Shown here: one piece after another, positions 34,575-44,090 of the stretch
How the letters are laid out: every line of letters begins with the position of its first letter
Position numbering within the stretch: position 1 is the stretch's first letter
NCBI GenBank assembly: GCA_963734395.1
Contig: CAVTGY010000001.1
Coordinates: 62,001-126,000, forward strand
DNA: 64,000 nucleotides
From: Bog-756 sp963734395
GTDB lineage: Bacteria; Actinomycetota; Acidimicrobiia; Acidimicrobiales; RAAP-2
Reading direction: 5' to 3'
The notes under the pieces: model-generated
Databases searched by the model: none
Told to the model about the DNA's origin: nothing
The model's input: only the letters and a program-made list of their open reading frames with translations
Program-made: the position numbers and the translations under genes

Positions 34575-35617
34575 GTGGATCCGGCCCTACTCTGGGGGAC
34601 GCATGGTAGCTTCCATTCGGCGCCCACGACCCCATTCGACCTCCCAGAGGACGCCTTGACCACCCCGGCTGAAGCTGTGGAAACGCACGACGAACACGCC
34701 TCGGGCCAAGCCGACCCTGCGCCGTTCTCCCTCCTCGCCGGGCTGGTCCGGCTGTGCCGTCCCCGCCAATGGGTCAAGAACCTCCTGGTCTTCGTCGCAC
34801 CCGGCGCCGCCGGCGTGCTGTCACACGGGTCCGTGTTCTGGCACAGTGTCGGCGCCTTCGGGATCTTCTGTGTCGCCGCGTCGGGCACCTATTTCGTAAA
34901 CGACGCCGTCGACGCGGAGTCCGACCGGAACCATCCGTCCAAGCGTTTCCGGCCGGTGGCCGCCGGTGTGGTTCCGGCGTCACTGGCCGTGTCCATCGGC
35001 GTGGTGATGATGGTGGCCTCCGCCGGGCTCGGCCAAGCCCTGGCCGGGTGGCATCTCGCCCTGGTCATGGCCATCTACTCGTTGGTCAACGTGGCCTACT
35101 CGCTGGAGATCAAGAACGAGCCCGTCCTGGATCTGGCCGCGGTCAGTGCCGGTTTCGTGCTCCCGCGGTGGCCGGCGGCGTCGCCACCGGCATTGCCCTT
35201 TCCAACTGGTTCCTCATCGTGGCGTCATTCGGATCCCTGCTCATCGTGACCGGCAAGAGGTCCGGCGAGCAGCAGTTGCTGGACGACAACGATACGGACC
35301 ACGGCACGGTTCGCCAGACCCTGGGCTCCTACAGTCCGAGCTACCTCCGGTCGGTGCGAACGTTTGCCGCCGCAGTGACGGTGACCGCGTACTGCCTGTG
35401 GGCGTTCGAGCGGGCGTCGCAGGTCCATCCCGGCCATGACCCGGTCTGGTTCCAGCTGACCATCGTTCCCTTCACCATCGCCCTGCTCCACGTGATGCGC
35501 ATCCTCGACTCCGGCGCCGGTGCCGATCCCGAGGAGCTGGCCCTCCGCGATCACCGGTTGCAGATCTACGGGCTGTGCTGGGTCGCCCTGTTCGCCATCG
35601 GCGTCTACGGCCCGTGA
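34575..35617 (+). pseudogene. ubiA: Decaprenyl-phosphate phosphoribosyltransferase (UbiA family), interrupted by one frameshift
   Basis: From GTG 34575 (GGAAGGA upstream) the first frame runs through LCRPRQWVKNLLVF, helices, and NDAVDAESDRNHPSKRFRP (about residues 109-127), the prenyl-acceptor and Mg site. It continues to AVSAGFVL. The second frame then reads AVAGGVATGIALSNWFLIVASF, TGKRSGEQQLL, and ends at 35617. They meet near 35158-35170; one missing base breaks the frame. The whole resembles mycobacterial Rv3806c, which makes decaprenylphosphoryl-5-phosphoribose. It is first in an operon with dprE1 (GTGA overlap) and dprE2. Confidence 0.83.
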
Positions 35618-37131
35618 CCGCGCCCGGCGGACGGCACACGGTGCTCACCGGCTGGGGTCGCACCGCGCCCAGCGCCGCCGAGGTGGTCCGACCCCTCCAT
35701 CCCGACACCGTCGAGCTGGCCATGGCCGATGCCACCCGGTCGTCGGCCGGCGGAGGACGAGGGATCATCGCCAGGGGGCTCGGGCGCAGCTACGGGGATG
35801 CCGCCCAGAACGCCGGGGGTGCCGTGCTCGACGCCACCTACCTGGACGCCGTCCACCAGGTGGACCTGGCCACCGGTGTCATCACGGTGGGAGCGGGTAT
35901 GAGCGTGCAATCGCTGATGGAGCGGCTGTTACCCCTGGGCTGGTTCGTGCCGGTTACCCCGGGCACCCGCATGGTCACCGTAGGCGGCGCCATCGCCGCC
36001 GACATCCACGGCAAGAACCATCACCTGGACGGGAGCTTCTGCTCCCACGTCAGCGAGATGACCCTGGTTACACCGACCGGTACGGTCACGGTGTCGCCGA
36101 CAACGGATCCCGAGCTGTTTTGGGCCACCGCCGGCGGCATGGGCCTGACCGGCGTGGTCACCCGGGCCACCATCCAGATGATCCCGGTCGAGACCAGCTA
36201 CATGATGGTCGACACCCAACGGGCAGCGGATCTCGACACGGTGATGGAGCTGATGCTGAGCGGTGACCAGGACTACCGGTACTCCGTGGCATGGATCGAC
36301 TGCCAATCCAGCGGCGGCCAGCTCGGCCGTTCGGTGCTCACCCGTGGCGACCACGCCCGCCTGGAGGACCTTCCTCTCCGATGGCGTTCACAACCGGAGC
36401 GGGCTCTCGACTTCCGGCCCAAGACCCTGGCCCGGGTCCCCTTCTCGGCGCCCGACGGTCTGTTGAATCCCCTCACCGTGGGGCTGTTCAACGAGTTCTG
36501 GTTCCGCAAAGCACCGCTCCACCAGCAAGGCAAGCTTCACACCATCGGCGGCTTCTTTCATCCGCTCGACGGCGTCGCCGCCTGGAACCGGCTCTACGGA
36601 AGGAGAGGCTTCCTCCAGTACCAGTTCGTGGTACCCGACGAGTGTGGCGAAGCGGTCCGTCGGGTCATCGAGAAGATCAGCGCGGTCAGACTGGCGTCGT
36701 TTCTGGCCGTGCTCAAACGATTCGGCCCGGGTGATCCGGGTCCGCTCTCGTTCCCCATGCCCGGATGGACCCTCGCCCTCGACCTCCCGGTCGGCTACCA
36801 CCAGCTGGACCGAATCCTCGACTCCCTCGATGACGAGATCATCGCCGCCGGGGGCCGGATCTATCTGGCCAAGGACTCGAGGGTCTCCCCGGCCGCCTTC
36901 CGCTCGATGTATCCACGGAGCGCCGAATGGCAGTCGGTGCGAGACCGGGTGGACCCCGACGGCGTCCTCCGTTCCGACCTCGGTCGAAGGCTCGGCCTGT
37001 GCGCCGACCGGCCGCCGCCTCCGAACCGTCGGGGCCGCCCCCGGGCTCGAACCTCGACCGGCCGGACCAGACCCCGGCGCCCCGCCCGCGCCGCCGCCTC
37101 TCCCTCGTCAGAACGGACACCTCCCCCATGA
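35614..37131 (+). CDS. dprE1: Decaprenylphosphoryl-beta-D-ribose oxidase
   Basis: About 505 residues from GTG 35614, overlapping the upstream TGA by four bases. The FAD-binding (VAO/PCMH) domain has IIARGLGRSYGDAAQNAGG and TPGTRMVTVGGAIAADIHGKNHH. The C-terminal half holds FRKAPLHQQG, FLQYQFVVPDECGEAV and YLAKDSRVSP, matching DprE1. With DprE2 it epimerises decaprenylphosphoryl ribose to arabinose, the donor for cell-wall arabinan. The last 45 residues after LGRRLGL are Pro/Arg-rich and absent from usual DprE1, possibly spacer DNA read through or the effect of an indel. Confidence 0.86.
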   Translation: MTAPGGRHTVLTGWGRTAPSAAEVVRPLHPDTVELAMADATRSSAGGGRGIIARGLGRSYGDAAQNAGGAVLDATYLDAVHQVDLATGVITVGAGMSVQSLMERLLPLGWFVPVTPGTRMVTVGGAIAADIHGKNHHLDGSFCSHVSEMTLVTPTGTVTVSPTTDPELFWATAGGMGLTGVVTRATIQMIPVETSYMMVDTQRAADLDTVMELMLSGDQDYRYSVAWIDCQSSGGQLGRSVLTRGDHARLEDLPLRWRSQPERALDFRPKTLARVPFSAPDGLLNPLTVGLFNEFWFRKAPLHQQGKLHTIGGFFHPLDGVAAWNRLYGRRGFLQYQFVVPDECGEAVRRVIEKISAVRLASFLAVLKRFGPGDPGPLSFPMPGWTLALDLPVGYHQLDRILDSLDDEIIAAGGRIYLAKDSRVSPAAFRSMYPRSAEWQSVRDRVDPDGVLRSDLGRRLGLCADRPPPPNRRGRPRARTSTGRTRPRRPARAAASPSSERTPPP

Positions 37132-37889
37132 TCGACGCCGTTGGGCGACCCCAGTCAGTTCTGGTACTCGGTGGCTCCTCGGAGATCGCCCGGGCCATCG
37201 TGGCCAGGTTGGTCCCCGCTCGCTGCCGGACGGTGGTACTCGCGGGTCGGGACGGGGAACGACTCGCCGAAGCGGTGCGCGCGGCCACCGTGGCCGGTGC
37301 TGACGTGGTCGAATCGGTGGCCTTCGACGCCGCCGACACCGACCACCACCAGGCCTTTGCCGACGGGGTCTTCGAGCGCTTCGGCGACTTCGACCTGGTC
37401 ATCGCGGCAGTCGGCGTTCTCGGTGATCAGACGGTGGACGAACGCGACCCGGCGGCGGCGGCGGCGGTGATGACCACCAACTACACCGGTCTGGCCACCG
37501 CCCTACTGGCGGTGGCGGGTCGACTGCGCCACCAGGGTCACGGGCGACTGATCGTGCTGTCCTCGGTGGCCGCGGAACGGGCCCGGAGAGCCAACTTCAT
37601 CTACGGGTCCTCCAAGGCGGGGCTCGACGCCTTCTCCCAGGGGCTGGCCGACACGCTGGTGGGGTCCGGCGTGGGGGTGACCCTGGTGCGGCCCGGATTC
37701 GTGGTCGGGCGGATGACCGAGGGCATGGTGCCCGCCCCGTTCGCCACCACACCCGAGGCGGTGGCCGACGCCGTGGTGCGGGGCATCGAATCCGGTGCCG
37801 CCGTCGTCCACGTCCCCCCACTGCTGCGGTGGGTCATGGCGGTCATGCGCCATCTGCCCCGGCTGCTCTGGAGGCGGATGCCCGGTTGA
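37128..37889 (+). CDS. dprE2: Decaprenylphosphoryl-2-keto-beta-D-erythro-pentose reductase
   Basis: 253 residues from ATG 37128, overlapping the dprE1 stop by four bases (ATGA). It is an SDR: VLVLGGSSEIARAIVARL at the N-terminus, VLSSVAAERAR (Ser) and FIYGSSKAGLDAF (YxxxK). The C-terminus has a hydrophobic/basic segment LLRWVMAVMRHLPRLLWRR that could touch the membrane. GTG 36996 or nearby could give an N-terminal extension in the same frame, but the coupled ATG is preferred. It is convergent with pcrA. Confidence 0.85.
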   Translation: MIDAVGRPQSVLVLGGSSEIARAIVARLVPARCRTVVLAGRDGERLAEAVRAATVAGADVVESVAFDAADTDHHQAFADGVFERFGDFDLVIAAVGVLGDQTVDERDPAAAAAVMTTNYTGLATALLAVAGRLRHQGHGRLIVLSSVAAERARRANFIYGSSKAGLDAFSQGLADTLVGSGVGVTLVRPGFVVGRMTEGMVPAPFATTPEAVADAVVRGIESGAAVVHVPPLLRWVMAVMRHLPRLLWRRMPG

Positions 37890-37899
37890 GCGGCGGGGT

Positions 37900-40284
37900 T
37901 CAGGCCCGCTTGAGCGGCGCCATCCGCAACAGCAGTTTCTTGCGACCGACGGTCTCGAAGACGACCACGGCCTCCGAGTCCTCGCCCGGGTCGGTGGCTT
38001 CGAGCACCGTCCCCTCGCCCCATTTTCCGTGCACCACCCGGTCCCCGGCCACCAGCCCCAGCGACTCGGCGCCGCTGGAGGGTGGTTCCCTGCGACGACG
38101 CCCGGTGGCGTCGAAACCGCTCTGCGGCTGCGCGTCGCCACGACCGAACACGCTGCGGCCCGGCGTACCCGAGTTGTCGTCGGACACCACGTCGCGCAAC
38201 AACTCCTGGGGAATCTCGTTTAGGAACCGGCTGGGGATGTTGCTGCCCGTTCTCCCGAACAGCATCCGGCTCCAGGCGTGGGAGACATACAGGTAACGCT
38301 CGGCCCGGGTGATCCCCACATAGCAGAGGCGCCGTTCTTCCTCGAGCTCGATCGGGTCCCCGAGCGAGTTGACGTGGGGAAAGATCCCGTCCTCCATCCC
38401 CACCAGGAACACCGCCGGGAACTCGAGGCCCTTGGCGATGTGCATGGTCATCAAGGAGACCCGGGTCCCGTCCCCCTCGAGCTCGTCGGAGTCAGCAACC
38501 AGTGAGGCCGCCTCGAGGAACTCGGCCAGGGTGCGGTACTCGTCGGCCACCCCGACCAGCTCGTCTACGTTCTCGACCCGCCCGAGCGCCTCGATGGTGC
38601 CTTCGGAGAGCAGTTCACTGCGATAACCGGTCCGTTCGACCACCGCGGCCACCAGACCCCCCGGAGACAGCGCCCCCTCAGGTATCCCGGCATCGGGCGC
38701 CGGCGGGTCGGGGACGAACCCGCCAAGGACCTCGCCCTCGGGGGCAGTCGCATCACCGTTCTCGTCGGCCAGCTCGGGAAGGACCATCCGACTCCGCAAC
38801 TCCTCGAGCAGCACGGACAACTGGACCAGAGCGGCGCTGGCCTTGCCCGACACCCCGGCTTCTTCAGCGTGTCGCACCGCCTCGCCGAACGACAGGCCGT
38901 GGCTGCCCGACCAGCCGGCCAGCTTGGCCACTGAGGTCTCCCCCACCCCACGCTTGGGCACGTTCACGATGCGCCGCCAGCTCACCTCGTCGTCGGGATT
39001 GACCAGCACCCGCAGGTAGGCCATCACGTCCTTGACCTCGCGGCGGTCGTAGAACTTGGTGCCGCCCACCACCTTGTAGGGCACTTCGGCGCGGACCATC
39101 GCCTCCTCGAGGGCGCGGCTCTGGGCGTTGGTCCGATAGAAGACCGCCACATCTCCCCAGCGCAGATTCCGTTCGCGGTGGAGGCGGGTCACCTCGTGGG
39201 ACACCCAGGCCGCCTCGTCGTACTCGTCCTCCGCCCGGTACCGGACGATCTGCTCCCCCTCACCGGCGTCCGTCCACAATGACTTCGGCTTGCGGGAAAC
39301 GTTGTTGGTGATGACCGCGTTGGCGGCATCGAGGATGATCTGGGTCGACCGGAAATTCTGATCCAAGGTGATGGCGGTGGCATCGGGGAATGCCTGCTCG
39401 AAATCGAGGATGTTGGTGATGTCCGCTCCTCTGAAGCGGTAGACGGACTGGTCGCTGTCCCCGACCACCACGATGTTGCGGTGCCCGCCGGACAGCAACA
39501 CGGCCAGCGCGTTCTGCACCCCGTTGGTGTCTTGGTACTCGTCGATCAGAATGTGGGTGAAGCGGGTCCGGTAATGCTCGAGAATGTCCGGGTGTTCCCG
39601 GAACAGCCGGACGGTGTTGGACAACAGGTCGTCGAAGTCCATGGCGTTCGCCGCCACCATTCGCTGCTGGTACAGATCGAAGACATCGGCGACCCGCCGA
39701 TCGAAGATGGTCACCGCGGCGGACCGGTACTCGACCGGCCCCAACTGTGCCGACTTGGCTTGGCTGATCTGCCCGAGGATCGACCGGGGTGACAGCTTTT
39801 TGGTGTCGATGTCCAACTCGCGGCACACGATCTCGATGAGCCGCCGGGAGTCGGCGTCGTCATAGATGGTGAACGATCCCTTGTAGCCGAGGCGATCCCC
39901 ATGGGCCCGCAGGATGCGCACGCACGCCGAGTGGAAGGTGGACACCCACATGCGGGCCGCCCGACGGCCGACCAGTTCGGCCACCCGCTTGCGCATCTCG
40001 TCGGCTGCCTTGTTGGTGAAGGTGATGGCCAGTATCTGCCACGGTTTGGCGTCGCCGGTGGCGATCAGGTGGGCGATCCGCCGGGTGAGCACCCGGGTCT
40101 TGCCCGAGCCGGCCCCGGCCACGATGAGCAGCGGACCTCCCCGGTGGACCACCGAGTCCCGCTGCGGCTCGGTCAGTCCCTCGATGAGGGCGTCGGCCGC
40201 CGCAGGAGCGGACCCGCCGGCGTCGGTAGCGGCCGGCGTGAGATCGGTGGGAAGCCGATCGGCGCTCCCGCTCGCTGCGGTCAT
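37900..40284 (-). CDS. pcrA: ATP-dependent DNA helicase PcrA/UvrD
   Basis: 794 residues from ATG 40284, which overlaps the guaA stop as ATGA. Motifs in order: Q motif LTEPQRDSVVH, Walker A VAGAGSGKTRVL, Ia ITFTNKAADEM, Walker B HILIDEYQDTN, motif III VVGDSDQSVYRFRGA, motif IV LDQNFRS, motif V SLMTMHIAKGLEFP and motif VI CYVGITRAERYLY. The C-terminal DRVVHGKWGEGTVLEA is the Tudor-like domain that binds RNA polymerase. It unwinds DNA 3'-5' in repair and replication restart. Confidence 0.95.
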   Translation of the reverse strand: MTAASGSADRLPTDLTPAATDAGGSAPAAADALIEGLTEPQRDSVVHRGGPLLIVAGAGSGKTRVLTRRIAHLIATGDAKPWQILAITFTNKAADEMRKRVAELVGRRAARMWVSTFHSACVRILRAHGDRLGYKGSFTIYDDADSRRLIEIVCRELDIDTKKLSPRSILGQISQAKSAQLGPVEYRSAAVTIFDRRVADVFDLYQQRMVAANAMDFDDLLSNTVRLFREHPDILEHYRTRFTHILIDEYQDTNGVQNALAVLLSGGHRNIVVVGDSDQSVYRFRGADITNILDFEQAFPDATAITLDQNFRSTQIILDAANAVITNNVSRKPKSLWTDAGEGEQIVRYRAEDEYDEAAWVSHEVTRLHRERNLRWGDVAVFYRTNAQSRALEEAMVRAEVPYKVVGGTKFYDRREVKDVMAYLRVLVNPDDEVSWRRIVNVPKRGVGETSVAKLAGWSGSHGLSFGEAVRHAEEAGVSGKASAALVQLSVLLEELRSRMVLPELADENGDATAPEGEVLGGFVPDPPAPDAGIPEGALSPGGLVAAVVERTGYRSELLSEGTIEALGRVENVDELVGVADEYRTLAEFLEAASLVADSDELEGDGTRVSLMTMHIAKGLEFPAVFLVGMEDGIFPHVNSLGDPIELEEERRLCYVGITRAERYLYVSHAWSRMLFGRTGSNIPSRFLNEIPQELLRDVVSDDNSGTPGRSVFGRGDAQPQSGFDATGRRRREPPSSGAESLGLVAGDRVVHGKWGEGTVLEATDPGEDSEAVVVFETVGRKKLLLRMAPLKRA

Positions 40285-41897
40285 TCCCACTCGATGGTGC
40301 CGGGCGGTTTGGAGGTGATGTCCAGAGCCACCCGGTTGACGCCGTCGACCTCGTTGATGATCCGGGACGAGAGGCGCTCCAACACGTCATACGGCAAGCG
40401 GGCCCAGTCGGCGGTCATGGCGTCGTCGCTGGTAACTGCCCGGATGATGATCGGATAGGCGTAGGTCCGGCCGTCACCCATCACCCCCACCGAACGGACC
40501 GCCGGAAGTACTGCGAAGCTCTGCCACAGGTCGCGGTAGAGGCCGGCCCGGCGGATCTCCTCCACGACGATGGCATCGGCGGCCCTCAGGATGTCGGCCC
40601 GCTCCGGGGTCACCTCCCCGACGATTCGCACCGCCAGGCCGGGGCCGGGGAACGGTTGGCGCCACACGATGTCGGGAGGGAGGCCCAACTCCTCGCCCAC
40701 CGCCCGCACCTCGTCTTTGAACAGGAGCCGGAGGGGCTCGACCAGATCGAAGGCCAGGTCGTCGGGAAGACCCCCCACGTTGTGGTGGGACTTGATGGTT
40801 GCAGCACTGTCCGACCCCGACTCGATGACGTCGGGATAGAGGGTTCCCTGCACCAGATAGCCGGCTGCGGTGCGATCAGCCGCCGGTGTCGGCCCGGACG
40901 CATCCGGGTCGTAGTCCTCGATGACCAGGTCGCGAGCGACCTCCTCGAAGATCCGGATGAACAACTCGCCGATTGCCTTGCGTTTTACCTCGGGATCGAT
41001 CACCCCGGCCAGAGCCTCGAAGAACCGATCCGCGGCCTTCACGTGCACCAGATCGATGCGGAATTGGCGGCGGAAGGTCTCCTCCACCTGCTCGCTCTCC
41101 TGGGCCCGCATCAGACCGGTGTCGACGTAGACGCAGGTGAGCTGGTCGCCGATGGCCTTGTGCACCAGGGCTGCCGCCACCGCAGAATCCACCCCGCCGG
41201 ACAGCGCGCACAAAACCGGCGAGGAGCCCACCTGGGCGCGCACCGCCTTCACCGCCGACTCGATGATCGAGGTGTGGGTCCACGCCGGGGGGCAATGGCA
41301 CACGCCGTAGAGGAAGCGCTCGAGGAGGTCGCGGCCCCGCTCGGTGTGGACCACCTCAGGATGGAATTGCACGCCGAATATGGCTCGGTCGGCGTCGTGG
41401 AGGGCGGCCACCGGAGCATCGGGGCTGGTGGCCGTGGCCACGAACCCGTCAGGAACCGCGGTGATGGCGTCGCCGTGGCTCATCCACACCTCGGTCTTGG
41501 CCGGCCAGTCGACGAAGAGCGGCGAATGGGCGGTGACGTCCAACGGCGTCCTTCCGTACTCGCCGCGACCGGTGCGGGACACCTCGCCGCCGAGTTGTCG
41601 GACCAGCAGCTGCGCGCCATAACAGATCCCGAGGATGGGGACCCCGGTGTCGTAGATGGCCGGATCGATCAGAGGAGCAGGGGTGTCGTTGACCGATTTC
41701 GGCCCGCCGGAGAGGACGATCCCCGACGGGCGACGGGCCATCAGCTCGGCGGCGGTGGCCGTGTGGGGGACGATCTCCGAGTAGACGTGCGCCTCGCGGA
41801 CCCGGCGGGCGATCAGCTGGGCGTACTGGGCGCCGAAGTCGACGACCAGGATCGGGCCGGCGGCCGGGTCGCCTGAACCGGAGGGCGCCTGGCTCAA
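40281..41897 (-). CDS. guaA: GMP synthase (glutamine-hydrolysing)
   Basis: 538 residues. The class I amidotransferase half has the nucleophile Cys in GICYGAQLL (about 92) and the His-Glu pair in VQFHPEVVHT. The ATP pyrophosphatase loop is LSGGVDSAVAAAL (about 233), and the C-terminal dimerisation domain ends DITSKPPGTIEWE. It aminates XMP to GMP. The start overlaps the guaB3 stop and its own stop overlaps pcrA, giving a coupled guaB3-guaA-pcrA operon. Confidence 0.96.
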   Translation of the reverse strand: MSQAPSGSGDPAAGPILVVDFGAQYAQLIARRVREAHVYSEIVPHTATAAELMARRPSGIVLSGGPKSVNDTPAPLIDPAIYDTGVPILGICYGAQLLVRQLGGEVSRTGRGEYGRTPLDVTAHSPLFVDWPAKTEVWMSHGDAITAVPDGFVATATSPDAPVAALHDADRAIFGVQFHPEVVHTERGRDLLERFLYGVCHCPPAWTHTSIIESAVKAVRAQVGSSPVLCALSGGVDSAVAAALVHKAIGDQLTCVYVDTGLMRAQESEQVEETFRRQFRIDLVHVKAADRFFEALAGVIDPEVKRKAIGELFIRIFEEVARDLVIEDYDPDASGPTPAADRTAAGYLVQGTLYPDVIESGSDSAATIKSHHNVGGLPDDLAFDLVEPLRLLFKDEVRAVGEELGLPPDIVWRQPFPGPGLAVRIVGEVTPERADILRAADAIVVEEIRRAGLYRDLWQSFAVLPAVRSVGVMGDGRTYAYPIIIRAVTSDDAMTADWARLPYDVLERLSSRIINEVDGVNRVALDITSKPPGTIEWE

Positions 41898-43057
41898 TGG
41901 CCCATGCCGACACCCTGGGAGCGCTGCAGATCCTTGCCCTCGGTCTGGAGTGCCGGCGCCACCATCACCTCGGCCTTCTGGAACTCCTTCACCGTCTGGT
42001 AGCCGCAGGTTGCCATGGCGGTGCGCAGCGCACCGAAGAGATTCATGCGACCGTCGTTCTCGTGGGCGGGTCCGAGCAGGATCTCCTGCAGCGTTCCTCG
42101 GGTGGTGGTCTTGACCCGGGCACCCCGGGGCAGGGTGGGGTGGAAGGTTGCCATGCCCCAGTGGAAGCCCCGGGCGGGCGCTTCCACCGCCGAGGAGAGT
42201 GGCGAGCCCAACATGACGGCGTCGGCGCCGCAGGCGACCGCCTTGGCGATGTCGCCGCCCTTGGCCATACCGCCGTCGGCGATCACGTGGCAGTAGACGC
42301 CGGTCTCGTCGAGGTGACGCATCCGGGCGCCGGCCACGTCGGCGATGGCGGTGGCCTGGGGAACGCCGATGCCCAACACCCCGCGGGTGGTACAGGCATT
42401 GCCCGGGCCCACGCCGACCAGTACCCCGACCGCACCGGTCCGCATCAGATGGAGGCCGGCCTGGTAGGAGGCACAGCCTCCGACGATGACCGGAATCTCG
42501 AATTCGCGGATGAACCGCTTGAGGTTGAGCGGCTCCGCCGTCTTGGAGACGTGCTCAGCCGACACCACCGTTCCCTGGATGACCAGCAGGTCGAGTTCGG
42601 CAGCCAGGAGCGCCGAGGCGAACGCCATCGTCTTTTGCGGCGTGACCGAGGCGGCGGTGGTGACGCCGGCCGCCTTCATCTCCTTGATCCTCCGGGTGGC
42701 CAGCTCCAGCTGGACCGGTTCGGCGTACATCTGCTGCATCCGGGCAGTGGCCTTCTCGGCGGGCAGCTCGCGGATCTCGTCGAAGAGGGGCGTGGGGTCC
42801 TCGTAGCGAGTCCACAGCCCCTCGAGATTGAGGACACCCAGGCCGCCCAGGCGACCGATCTCGATGGCGGTTGACGGGCTGACCACACCATCCATGGCCG
42901 AGGCCATCAACGGCAACTCGAACCGGTAGGCATCGATCTCCCAGCTGATGTCGATGTCCTCCGGATCGCGGGTGCGCCGGCTGGGGACAATGGCGATGTC
43001 ATCGAACCCATAGGCCCTTCGCCCCGATTTGAAGATGCCGATCTCTAGCTCAGCCAC
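41894..43057 (-). CDS. guaB3: GuaB3-family IMP dehydrogenase-related protein
   Basis: 387 residues, shorter than classical GuaB (about 490-500) and without CBS domains, as expected for the actinobacterial GuaB3 group. Blocks are RAYGFDDIAIVPSRRTRDP, MASAMDGVVSP, GPGNACTTRGVLGIGVPQ with the catalytic-loop Cys near residue 221, and HVIADGGMAKGGDIAKA. Its exact activity in this group (IMP dehydrogenase or GMP reductase type) is not settled by sequence. It is coupled to guaA. The leader contains a nested stem-loop (43134-43186). Confidence 0.9.
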   Translation of the reverse strand: MAELEIGIFKSGRRAYGFDDIAIVPSRRTRDPEDIDISWEIDAYRFELPLMASAMDGVVSPSTAIEIGRLGGLGVLNLEGLWTRYEDPTPLFDEIRELPAEKATARMQQMYAEPVQLELATRRIKEMKAAGVTTAASVTPQKTMAFASALLAAELDLLVIQGTVVSAEHVSKTAEPLNLKRFIREFEIPVIVGGCASYQAGLHLMRTGAVGVLVGVGPGNACTTRGVLGIGVPQATAIADVAGARMRHLDETGVYCHVIADGGMAKGGDIAKAVACGADAVMLGSPLSSAVEAPARGFHWGMATFHPTLPRGARVKTTTRGTLQEILLGPAHENDGRMNLFGALRTAMATCGYQTVKEFQKAEVMVAPALQTEGKDLQRSQGVGMGH

Positions 43058-43133
43058 GTGAACGTCCTCTCAGACCCTGGTCCCGGTACTCCACACCTCC
43101 GGCCGGCGGCAACCAGAAAACCGAGCCGACCGA

Positions 43134-43186
43134 CTGCTCCCACGTTACCGCCTGGGGGTCGGGAGGCGGTTCCCCCAAGGGAGCAG
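43134..43186 (-). promoter_or_regulatory. Nested stem-loop upstream of guaB3
   Basis: Outer arms CTGCTCCC (43134-43141) and GGGAGCAG (43179-43186) enclose inner arms ACCGCCT (43147-43153) and AGGCGGT (43164-43170); both pairs are perfect. The structure lies between the Nudix gene and guaB3, both on the minus strand. It may be a terminator for the Nudix transcript or a structured leader for the gua operon. No T-run follows. Confidence 0.5.
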
Positions 43187-43221
43187 CCTGGAGGCCCACA
43201 TGCCCCGGTGCGGCGGCCGAT

Positions 43222-43959
43222 TCAGCGCGGCCGGAGGGACGGTGGAGGGGCCACCCCGACAATCAGGCAAAGGAGCTCGACAAGCGTTCGGGCAGTCGCT
43301 CCCCACACGGTCTCACCGGCCACCTCGAAGAACCACACCGGAAACTCGCCGTCGGGCAGCCCGGACACGCCGGCACGCCCCGGAACCGACCACCATTCTT
43401 CGTGGAAGACGTGGTCAGCCAGCAACTCGGCGAGCGCGACATCGAAGACCCGCTCCACCTCACCGGGGTTCGCGGTCAGCGACGGGCGGTCGGCAACGGT
43501 GGCGATCACCGGTGTCATCACCGTGTCCGACGCCACGGTCGGCATGGCCGTGAGCTGCGCCACCACGGTCACCAATCCCGGAGCCAGCCCGACCTCTTCC
43601 GAGGCCTCGCGCAACGCACCCTCGACCACCCCTTCGCCCGGTTCGAGCCGACCCCCCGGAAAGGCCACCTCGCCCTGATGGAGCCGGAGCCGATCCGATC
43701 GCACGGTGAGCACGACCCGCGCCTCGCCGTCCTCTTCGAAGAGAGCCACCAACACCGCCGCCGGTCTTCCGCCGAACACCTGGCCGGCAGTCAACCGCCA
43801 GGGTTCGTCGACCCGACCGTTCTGCTTCCGCCGGTCTTCGGCCAGAGCCGCCCGTACCCGATCGAGGGAGATGGCACGACGTTGGCCGGCTGGAAGCCCG
43901 GCCCACGGCGCAGCCGACCCCGAGCGGTGGTGCGGTGGCCGACGAACCTCTCGCCGCAT
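43222..43959 (-). CDS. Nudix hydrolase, CoA-pyrophosphatase type
   Basis: 245 residues from ATG at 43959 (GTG 43962 is directly before it). The Nudix box is complete from GGRLEPGEG through REASEEVGL (GX5EX7REUXEEXGU). The preceding RSDRLRLHQGEVAFPGG matches the CoA-pyrophosphatase (NudL/PCD1) sub-signature. It would cleave CoA or its oxidised derivatives to 4'-phosphopantetheine and 3',5'-ADP. A separate upstream gene relative to guaB3 on the same strand. Confidence 0.85.
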   Translation of the reverse strand: MRREVRRPPHHRSGSAAPWAGLPAGQRRAISLDRVRAALAEDRRKQNGRVDEPWRLTAGQVFGGRPAAVLVALFEEDGEARVVLTVRSDRLRLHQGEVAFPGGRLEPGEGVVEGALREASEEVGLAPGLVTVVAQLTAMPTVASDTVMTPVIATVADRPSLTANPGEVERVFDVALAELLADHVFHEEWWSVPGRAGVSGLPDGEFPVWFFEVAGETVWGATARTLVELLCLIVGVAPPPSLRPR

Positions 43960-44090
43960 CACGCCTGAGGGTTCGTCGGGAGGCGCATGTCGGATTCAGA
44001 TTAGGTCTGAGTGGACGGCCGCGTCCGGGTAGGCGACTATGTTGCCGACCGGCACAGAGCCGGTCCATCACTTACCAGGGGGAGTAGACA

